A stretch of DNA of 19,633 nucleotides from Desulfurococcales archaeon (GTDB taxonomy: Archaea > Thermoproteota > Thermoprotei_A > Sulfolobales > Desulfurococcaceae), in the NCBI GenBank assembly GCA_027083045.1, contig JALWQP010000071.1, positions 1-19,633 of the forward strand. Direction: 5' to 3'. The notes below the pieces were generated by a model. It did not search any database. It saw only the letters and a program-made list of their open reading frames with translations, and was not told where the DNA came from. Each line of letters starts with the position of its first letter. Position 1 is the first letter of the stretch. Shown in pieces: positions 14,602 to 19,633 of the stretch. The translations under genes were made by a program, and so were the position numbers.

Positions 14602-15640
14602 CGATTACTTTTGGGCCCGGAAGCACAAGTGTTCTAAATCCCTTGGCTTTCAGCTCTGCGGCAAGCTTATATGGTTCTCCCTGACGACCGGCCTCGACAA
14701 CAACGAGTTTCGGTCCTGCTCGTTCTACATACTCTATGAGCTCGTCGAAGTCCGCATGATCACTTAAGGCTACTAACCAGCTGTAAGGATCAAGTCTCTT
14801 AATCGGGTCGTTAAACTCCCATCCGCTCAATATTATGTGGTAGTAGTCACCGTTTAATTTCCTGTACTTCGCTCTTGACATGTGTTGGAACATTATATAT
14901 CTACCGCTATTCTTGATCATATATCCCTTATTAGTTCTTAAGTTATAGTACTCACCTATTTCATAGCCGTGTTTCTCAGCGATCCTCGTTACCCTATAGA
15001 TCCTCTCGGGCATGAGGAAAGGCTCATTAATTCCATATTTTCTCAGTATCCTCATAGCCTCCTGTAATTTGCCATGGTACCCATATACTATGACTGGCCC
15101 TCTACGTAGCAGATCCGACACCTGATCAACAAATAATTCTTCAATATCATCCTTGAAGGGGCGACGGTATTTTGGATCACCATATGTCGACTCGATAACA
15201 AGCACGTCAAGACCTCGCATTATCTCTGTTTCACCACCGAGCTTAAAGTCTCCTGTATATCCTATCTTGTAGCCATTAACCTCTACAAGAACTTGACATG
15301 CACCGATAATGTGTCTAGCGGGAATGAGCTTAATCTTCTCATCCATGAATTCGACTTCTTTATTGTAAGGTAGAGGAATAACTTTGTTTTTGAAGATACT
15401 CCTATATTTTCCACGAACATATCCTAGCTCTAAAAGCAGATCGATTGTTGCTTGCGTGGCTATAATTGCCGATGAATGAACAATACTCTCGTTCAGCCCC
15501 ACTATGTGGTCGTAATGAGCATGTGTTATAACACGAACCAACCTTTTCCCGAATCCATCAACCTCATATATTCTCCCAAGAAGAACGGCGCCTGAATCAA
15601 GTACGTCGACGTATTTCAGCAGAGCCGCTAGCTGCGTCAC
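14585..15640 (-). CDS. Metallo-beta-lactamase-fold exonuclease-like protein (COG1236-like)
   Basis: A 351-residue MBL-fold protein related to mRNA 3'-end-processing and DNA-ligase-associated exonucleases. The metal site is complete: H40-x-H42-x-D44-H45 (THAHYDH), H110 (PARH), D131 (YTGDF) and H295 (SDHAD). E150 in ESTYG corresponds to beta-CASP motif A. LSGWEF then ALSDHADFDEL is the C-terminal pattern I associate with COG1236. At this length the beta-CASP insert is short compared with the KH-containing CPSF-like archaeal nucleases. It probably acts on RNA or DNA ends in the cytosol. The start is GTG 15640 with GGTG eight bases ahead; TATA-like CTATATTTTC lies at 15680-15671, so it has its own promoter. 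It overlaps the glycosyltransferase start. Confidence 0.82.
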   Translation of the reverse strand: MTQLAALLKYVDVLDSGAVLLGRIYEVDGFGKRLVRVITHAHYDHIVGLNESIVHSSAIIATQATIDLLLELGYVRGKYRSIFKNKVIPLPYNKEVEFMDEKIKLIPARHIIGACQVLVEVNGYKIGYTGDFKLGGETEIMRGLDVLVIESTYGDPKYRRPFKDDIEELFVDQVSDLLRRGPVIVYGYHGKLQEAMRILRKYGINEPFLMPERIYRVTRIAEKHGYEIGEYYNLRTNKGYMIKNSGRYIMFQHMSRAKYRKLNGDYYHIILSGWEFNDPIKRLDPYSWLVALSDHADFDELIEYVERAGPKLVVVEAGRQGEPYKLAAELKAKGFRTLVLPGPKVIDDIFE

Positions 15641-15683
15641 TTCTACAACACCATGTTAGTCTCTGGGCCAGAAAATATAGTGG
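15641..15683 (-). promoter_or_regulatory. Promoter of the MBL-fold gene
   Basis: Minus-strand TATA candidate CTATATTTTC at 15680-15671 and ribosome site GGTG at about 15652-15649, upstream of GTG 15640. Confidence 0.45.
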
Positions 15684-16400
15684 TTAGCCGATAAGACTCT
15701 TATCCACGGGTCTCCATCTCTGCTGGCTCGAGTCATAATATATTAGCCCGCTTCTCTTCAGCCTCTGAAATATCTCGTAGCCTATTGGGTCCAGAATCTT
15801 TTTGATCTCGTCATCGATATTGGTACTTATCTCTTCGAATATCTTATGTTTTAAGTCGTTCCAGTAATCTCTATCTATAGCTACTCTTTCACCGTCGAGA
15901 ACAATGACCATTGCGCCTTCTCTTTCTAGATATTTGAAGAAACTGTCCCGATTCTTTAGGCCACGAAGACCACTCTCGAACAATACTTTTTCCTCCCTAA
16001 GTCTTTCGATCCCTGATTTTCTCTGTCTTCTCGAGGGCTGTCTAATAGGTTGATAGTACTGGTATCTTGTTGTTTGTTTGGATAACTGTGATTGTAAGTC
16101 ATTTATCTTGGTTTCGAGATTTTCGATTCTCTCGATCAATTCGGCATATTTTCTCTTCAGATCCTCTACGATGGAGACATACTGGTTAATAACATCCTGC
16201 GTTATCCTGGTAACCATTGATTTAAGCTTAGCCCTATCTATTCCCTGCTGGACAGGTTTTCCCAGAGCAGAAAGTACCAGATCCTTAACATATGAAGATA
16301 TTAGTTCGTATCCTTCTTCAGCAGCCTTCTCTCTCAGAATCTCATAGGTCTCCTCGTCAACCGTGAATGCAACTACTCTTCGTTTCTTTGATGACGTAAT
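15684..16400 (-). CDS. Ribbon-helix-helix (CopG-like) coiled-coil protein with probable ATT start
   Basis: Translating back from the obvious downstream part gives a 238-residue protein. An N-terminal ribbon-helix-helix domain (about 5-48: strand RRVVAFTVDEE, helix TYEILREKAAEEGY, helix SSYVKDLVLSALG) is followed by a coiled coil (about 75-107, DLKRKYAELIERIENLETKI), a basic Q/R/Y-rich linker and a winged-helix-like C-terminal part. The frame contains no ATG, GTG or TTG between its upstream stop (16469-16467) and the ATG at 16217, which would delete the DNA-binding domain. The best start is ATT 16400-16398, with GGAGG (16410-16406) five bases ahead and a TATA candidate at 16442-16431. It is probably a DNA-binding regulator or chromatin-associated protein. 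ATG 16217 would give 177 residues. Confidence 0.72.
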   Translation of the reverse strand: MTSSKKRRVVAFTVDEETYEILREKAAEEGYELISSYVKDLVLSALGKPVQQGIDRAKLKSMVTRITQDVINQYVSIVEDLKRKYAELIERIENLETKINDLQSQLSKQTTRYQYYQPIRQPSRRQRKSGIERLREEKVLFESGLRGLKNRDSFFKYLEREGAMVIVLDGERVAIDRDYWNDLKHKIFEEISTNIDDEIKKILDPIGYEIFQRLKRSGLIYYDSSQQRWRPVDKSLIG

Positions 16401-16528
16401 ACCACCCTCCTCTATGAATAAATCATATAGCCTACTATATTTGATAGTTTGGCAGGAGGAACCAAGTCATTGATGAAGCCCTTGCCTGTTAAGCGGTTAT
16501 TGTGTTCCGCCAAAATAGAGGGGGTAGT
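16401..16528. promoter_or_regulatory. Divergent promoter region, RHH protein / TatD-like hydrolase
   Basis: The A/T-rich segment at 16416-16447 has TATA-like sequence on both strands (AAATATAGTAGG on minus, ACTATATTTG on plus). On the minus strand GAGGAGGGTGG follows at 16412-16402. On the plus strand about 80 bases separate the TATA from the TatD ATG, with a GGGGGT ribosome site at 16520-16525; the long leader holds no recognised RNA element. Confidence 0.4.
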
Positions 16529-17383
16529 ATGACCATGCTGTACAGTGATGCTCATCTACATTCTAACCCTATATCTGGACTCGGTGCTGAAAAGATCGGG
16601 AAGAAAATGAGGGAAACCGGTGCATGGTTTGCATGCTTAGTTAGCCTCCCACCATACCATTATGGGCTCGGCTTATCGGTAGACGATTACAGGAGATCAA
16701 TAGATATGCTGGTGAGCGAGGCGGAAAAGCTTAGGGAGGCAGGGCTTAAGGTAAGAGTTCTTGCCGGGTTTCATCCGGCTGAGATAGATGAGCATATGCG
16801 GCATGGACGCAGCCCGGAGGAGATCCTAGATCTCGCGGAAAAGGTCTTCAAAATAATAGTTGAAAAGTTCAAAGAGGGTGTTATTGACGGTATTGGCGAG
16901 GTTGGAAGACAGCATTACAGCACTGCTCCCAGTAGGATCGTCTTGTCGGAGCTCATAATGATCAGGGCTTTCGAGATAGCAAGGGACCATGATATGATCG
17001 TGCATCTGCACCTCGAACAAGGAGGATACACAACTGTTAAATCCATAGAAAGACTCGTTGATCTCGTAAGGCTAAGAGAAGATGCCGTTTTTCTACATCA
17101 CGTGACCTATAACGAGGCAGTTTATGCAGAGAAAACAAATATGAACTACACTGTTCCTGCAAAGTATAGATCACTCAAAAAAGTGTTCAACTCAAACCTA
17201 TCAAGGCTCCTAATAGAGTCTGACTTCATAGATGATCCTAAGAGACCCGGCGTATCATCTTATCCATGGGATATACCTAGAAGAACGACTAGGCTGATCG
17301 AAGAAGGAATAATTGATGAAGCACAGGCAAACAAAGTTTTCATCGATAATATCGTGAAAGCCTATCGGATCGAACCTCCCTAA
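16529..17383 (+). CDS. TatD-related metal-dependent hydrolase (COG1099-like)
   Basis: A 284-residue TIM-barrel amidohydrolase-type protein. Metal and catalytic residues in the family order are H9-x-H11 (DAHLHSN), E124 in GIGEVG, H159-x-H161 (VHLHLEQ), H190-H191 at a barrel-strand end, and D232 in ESDF. The archaeal TatD-related branch has no firmly known substrate; TatD relatives are DNases. The start is ATG 16529, with AGAGGGGGT ending four bases ahead. The frame opens with a GTG at 16502, but that lies upstream of the ribosome site. Its last 44 bases overlap a small gene on the opposite strand. Confidence 0.85.
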   Translation: MTMLYSDAHLHSNPISGLGAEKIGKKMRETGAWFACLVSLPPYHYGLGLSVDDYRRSIDMLVSEAEKLREAGLKVRVLAGFHPAEIDEHMRHGRSPEEILDLAEKVFKIIVEKFKEGVIDGIGEVGRQHYSTAPSRIVLSELIMIRAFEIARDHDMIVHLHLEQGGYTTVKSIERLVDLVRLREDAVFLHHVTYNEAVYAEKTNMNYTVPAKYRSLKKVFNSNLSRLLIESDFIDDPKRPGVSSYPWDIPRRTTRLIEEGIIDEAQANKVFIDNIVKAYRIEPP

Positions 17384-17570
17384 GTAATCCGCTAAAAATA
17401 ACTCCCTGATCGATATATTTTCTTCCACGTCTCGCCAATATATGAACGTATGTCCTTGATTTTTCATCGCAGATACTCCTTAAGGATCGGAATATTTCAT
17501 CTAGTTCCTGTATATTATCGGCATCGACTATTATATCAATACACTTAACGACCTTTATACGGAAAAACAT
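17340..17570 (-). CDS. Small hypothetical protein, convergent with the TatD-like gene
   Basis: A 76-residue protein (MFFRIKVVKCIDIIVDADNI...) not recognised. It reads as beta-alpha-beta with acidic and basic patches and no membrane segment. The support is a good ribosome site, GGGTGAG at 17581-17575, four bases before ATG 17570, and a TATA-like element AATTTATTTT at about 17607-17598. It fills what would otherwise be an unusually long gap of about 280 bases. Its 3' end overlaps the TatD-like gene by 44 bases on the other strand. A GTG at 17585 is in frame but lies ahead of the ribosome site. Confidence 0.6.
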   Translation of the reverse strand: MFFRIKVVKCIDIIVDADNIQELDEIFRSLRSICDEKSRTYVHILARRGRKYIDQGVIFSGLLREVRSDRLSRYYR

Positions 17571-17660
17571 ACGGCTCACCCACACTGTTGCAATAGCTAA
17601 AATAAATTATGTATTATTGATTATACATTGATTATACGTTATTTTGCCGGGTGTAGAACA
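17571..17660. promoter_or_regulatory. Divergent promoter between the 76-residue gene and the zinc-finger gene
   Basis: The minus-strand TATA candidate lies at about 17607-17598 for the gene starting at 17570. On the plus strand, two TATA-like GATTATAC elements (17619-17626 and 17630-17637) would place initiation near 17649 and 17660. GGGTG at 17649-17653 lies seven bases before TTG 17661. Confidence 0.5.
17616..17637. repeat. Perfect tandem 11-bp direct repeat in a promoter
   Basis: ATTGATTATAC occurs twice back to back (17616-17626, 17627-17637) with no mismatch. Each copy contains a TATA-like core. The 11-bp period is about one helical turn, so a protein bound to both copies would face the same side of the DNA. 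Confidence 0.7.
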
Positions 17661-17948
17661 TTGGAAGCATCTAGCGACGCGTGTGATATATGTGGCGAGC
17701 CTGGGGCACGCCATGTTTGTAAAAGATGTGGAAGAAGAGTCTGTGACTTAGACTATGATGAAAATACGGGTTTGTGCAAGATATGTCTCGAAACTAATTG
17801 TGAGATATGCGGTAAATACCCGGCAATTGGATACTGTATGGTTTGTGGAAGAATAGGGTGTGAGGACTGCTTAGTCCCAGTATCCATGGTTGCTTATATC
17901 TGCAAAGAATGTATTAGGAGGGGTGTATACCGGCTTGACGGAGAATAA
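17661..17948 (+). CDS. Tandem cysteine-rich zinc-finger (B-box-like) protein
   Basis: A 95-residue protein with 15 cysteines in two copies of one unit: C-x2-C-x8-C-x2-C-x4-C then C-x2-C. Cysteines 8, 11, 20, 23 and 28 recur 39 residues later at 47, 50, 59, 62 and 67; the closing pairs are 39/42 and 81/84. The arrangement is B-box- or treble-clef-like and would bind several zinc ions. It probably mediates protein or nucleic-acid contacts. The TTG start at 17661 follows GGGTG by seven bases; an upstream TTG at 17628 falls inside the TATA repeat. Its end overlaps the HypE-like gene by 14 bases, implying coupled translation and a functional link. Confidence 0.75.
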   Translation: MEASSDACDICGEPGARHVCKRCGRRVCDLDYDENTGLCKICLETNCEICGKYPAIGYCMVCGRIGCEDCLVPVSMVAYICKECIRRGVYRLDGE

Positions 17949-18960
17949 GAGCTGCTTATCGGAGGGTAAGCTTCCCTGGAGATTACTGTCCGAGCTACTT
18001 GAACTGCTTCCATCAGAGGACGTGGATCTAGTTATGGGGCCGAGCATCGGAGAAGATGCAGCAGTGATAAGGCTTAGAGACGGTTTTCTTGTAGCACACG
18101 CTGACCCCATCACCACAGCTACAACTATGATTGGCTGGCTTGCCGTACACGTCTCGGCGAACGACATCGCTGTCAGGGGTGTAATACCTAGATGGTTTAT
18201 ACCTATCGTGATGATCCCTGCTAAAACAAGTATTGAAACAACCAAGAAGATATTCATGGATATGGCCGAGGCTCTTAGGAGTATAGGGGGAATTATTATA
18301 GGTGGACATACCGAGGTATCTCCCGATCTTTCACGTCCAATCATATCGATGACTGCAATAGGTTATACGCGGGGCAGAGTTATCTTTACAAGGGACGCTG
18401 ACCCCGGCGATAAGGTTATTGCTATAGGCCCCATAGGGGGTGAGGGGGCTGCCGTTATTGCAACCGATTTTGAAAAGATCCTCATTAATAGGGGCGTCGA
18501 ACCAAGTATCATTGTGGAGGCAAGAAAATATATCGAGAAAGTAAGTATTGTTGATAAAGCATTAAGAATAAAAGACTATGTCAGCACTATGCATGATCCG
18601 ACAGAAGGCGGTGTTCTCCAGGCTTTAAGAGAAATAGCGTTGGCGAGCGGGAATGACATAATTGTCGATAAGCGTAAATTCCCTATCGATGACCCGGTGA
18701 AGAAAATCTCAGGCGCGCTAGGTCTCGACCCATTGAAACTATTAAGTAGCGGTGCTTTGATCGCTACCGTTTCTCCGAGAAACCTGGGAAAAATAGAGGG
18801 CATCCTACAAGATCTAGGCGAGAAGTATAGCGTTGTCGGCGAAGTCGTTGAGGGTAAAGGAAGTCTACTACTTATAGATGATGAAGGAGAAACAGTTATT
18901 GACAATGATATTGTTGACGAGATATACATGGTCTGGAAAAACAATTTATTCCAACAATAA
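17935..18960 (+). CDS. HypE-like / AIR-synthase-related protein
   Basis: A 341-residue ATP-binding protein of the PurM/HypE/ThiL/SelD fold. Features are GEDAAVIRL near 39-47, the SANDIAVRG...PRW block near 80-93, a glycine-rich GGHTEVSP near 124-131, MHDPTEGGVLQAL near 220-232 and the late LLSSGALIATV strand. These fit the archaeal HypE-related branch. True HypE ends in a cysteine that carries the cyanide precursor for NiFe hydrogenases; this protein ends in WKNNLFQQ, so it is unlikely to do that job. No hydrogenase genes are nearby. TTG 17935 is chosen because GGAGGGGTG (17917-17925) lies nine bases ahead. It overlaps the zinc-finger gene. Confidence 0.85.
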   Translation: MTENKSCLSEGKLPWRLLSELLELLPSEDVDLVMGPSIGEDAAVIRLRDGFLVAHADPITTATTMIGWLAVHVSANDIAVRGVIPRWFIPIVMIPAKTSIETTKKIFMDMAEALRSIGGIIIGGHTEVSPDLSRPIISMTAIGYTRGRVIFTRDADPGDKVIAIGPIGGEGAAVIATDFEKILINRGVEPSIIVEARKYIEKVSIVDKALRIKDYVSTMHDPTEGGVLQALREIALASGNDIIVDKRKFPIDDPVKKISGALGLDPLKLLSSGALIATVSPRNLGKIEGILQDLGEKYSVVGEVVEGKGSLLLIDDEGETVIDNDIVDEIYMVWKNNLFQQ

Positions 18961-18993
18961 CTCTAATCTTTATGGAAACATGAGGTGATCACC

Positions 18994-19518
18994 GTGCCTA
19001 GGAAAGATTTACTAATAGAGGCAAAAAATGTGGCGGACCTATTGGCAAAAAGAGTGGATGAACGCGTATTGTCAAAAGCAGCTCAGCTAAAACCATCGAT
19101 AATAAGTATCGCTCAAAGAATCTATGACCTAACAACATATCTATCGGCAATATTTAATGGTCTCACGGAGAAAATCGGAGTGGAGGAGCGGGCCGTAATG
19201 TCCATTGGACCTCATCTGTATTTAGCGTTCACAGATGATAAAGTGGTTCTCATTAGGAGCAGACCATATAGTATTGTTATATCCTATGATAAGGATAAGG
19301 ACGAGATAATGGTCAAGACTAGAAATGGCTATGCCGTATTCTCCCCTGGAAGAATATTGTTGCAGAAACTGAACATGAAGATAGAGTTCGATCCCACAGA
19401 CGTTAACGAGATAACTAATAAGTATCCTGAGATAAGGTACCTGCTACGATTCATTGGCAAAATAATAGAGTTCACTCTAGTACCTCTCCTAGAGAAGAGA
19501 ATTGGTCTCAGCATCTAA
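18994..19518 (+). CDS. Hypothetical protein
   Basis: A 174-residue soluble protein, family not recognised. An N-terminal helical half (to about 65, with the heptad-like IISIAQRIYDLTTYLSAIF) is followed by a beta-rich middle (about 75-125, PHLYLAFTDDKVVLIRSRP, then YSIVISYD, EIMVKTRNGYAVFSP) and a C-terminal amphipathic helix. A strong ribosome site GAGGTGATC at 18982-18990 precedes GTG 18994, which I take as the start; an in-frame ATT-type extension to 18985 is inside the ribosome site. It follows the HypE-like gene by 33 bases in the same direction and may share its transcript. Confidence 0.68.
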   Translation: MPRKDLLIEAKNVADLLAKRVDERVLSKAAQLKPSIISIAQRIYDLTTYLSAIFNGLTEKIGVEERAVMSIGPHLYLAFTDDKVVLIRSRPYSIVISYDKDKDEIMVKTRNGYAVFSPGRILLQKLNMKIEFDPTDVNEITNKYPEIRYLLRFIGKIIEFTLVPLLEKRIGLSI

Positions 19519-19633
19519 GATAGTGAAATACAATTTTTACAGGTGCAAAAATTAGTCTCAATTGTATCGTTTAGAAGAACAATGATGTTGTATAAAAATC
19601 TATTTTTAATTTTTCAAAAACTAATCAGCCACA
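19519..19633 (+). promoter_or_regulatory. Right-edge intergenic region with a TATA-like element and T runs
   Basis: T runs at 19535-19539, 19602-19606 and 19610-19614 could end transcription from the gene at 18994-19518. TATAAAAATC at 19591-19600 is a good TATA candidate on the plus strand, so a gene may begin just past the window. No open frame or RNA gene is visible here. Confidence 0.4.

Noticed and set aside
16471..16476. TGATGA before the TatD-like gene as a C box of a second C/D sRNA
   Set aside because: No CTGA D or D' box follows at guide spacing on that strand.
16502..16528. GTG 16502 as the start of the TatD-like gene
   Set aside because: The ribosome site AGAGGGGGT lies downstream of it, just before ATG 16529.
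1..19633. tRNA, rRNA, CRISPR array, transposase, integrase or toxin-antitoxin system
   Set aside because: None seen on either strand by reading. The RHH protein is not beside a toxin-like gene, and its coiled-coil length is not antitoxin-like.

Overview
The window reads as chromosomal DNA of an anaerobic hyperthermophilic crenarchaeon (Thermoproteota), most like the Desulfurococcales. The grounds are: Shine-Dalgarno sites of the GGTGAT/GAGGTG type, A/T-rich TATA elements 20-30 bases ahead of genes, arginines mostly AGG/AGA, frequent TTG and GTG starts, archaeal-type enzymes (2,5-diamino-pyrimidinone reductase, HypE-like AIR-synthase protein, COG1665 nucleotidyltransferase, archaeal NAPRTase) and a candidate C/D-box guide RNA. 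The genus cannot be fixed from sequence alone. The window is densely packed, with 27 protein genes supported. I see no tRNA, rRNA, CRISPR array, insertion sequence or phage module.

Layout. (a) 1-1746, minus strand: the first codons of a gene running off the left edge, a metallophosphoesterase-fold protein that has lost its metal-binding histidines, and a COG1665-type nucleotidyltransferase. (b) 1828-2505, plus strand: a HAD-type hydrolase. (c) 2544-4878, minus strand: a cofactor run of arfC (riboflavin/F420 precursor), a YjbQ-family protein and pncB (NAD salvage). (d) 4963-6113, plus strand: an Hsp20 small heat-shock protein and an intact YfcE/MJ0936-type phosphodiesterase. (e) 6206-9492, plus strand: uridine phosphorylase directly followed by a PfkB-family sugar kinase (a probable nucleoside-catabolism pair), then three poorly known genes ending in a COG4900-like putative metallopeptidase. 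(f) 9514-13350, plus strand: succinyl-CoA synthetase beta and alpha, a coiled-coil protein, family I inorganic pyrophosphatase and a secreted or membrane-anchored protein. (g) 13356-16400, minus strand: a ribbon-helix-helix coiled-coil protein with no ATG/GTG/TTG start, a metallo-beta-lactamase-fold nuclease-like protein, a GT4 glycosyltransferase and, just beyond it, the candidate C/D-box sRNA. (h) 16529-19518: a TatD-related hydrolase, a small convergent gene overlapping its end, a tandem zinc-finger protein that overlaps a HypE-like gene, and an unknown conserved-looking protein.

Most genes are core metabolism or housekeeping. The observations most worth checking are the ribbon-helix-helix gene whose best start is ATT, the candidate C/D sRNA, the metallophosphoesterase relative without its metal ligands, the uridine phosphorylase-kinase pair, the perfect 11-bp tandem repeat that doubles a TATA-like element, and the HypE-like protein without the C-terminal cysteine. 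I did not find a convincing new defence or mobile system.
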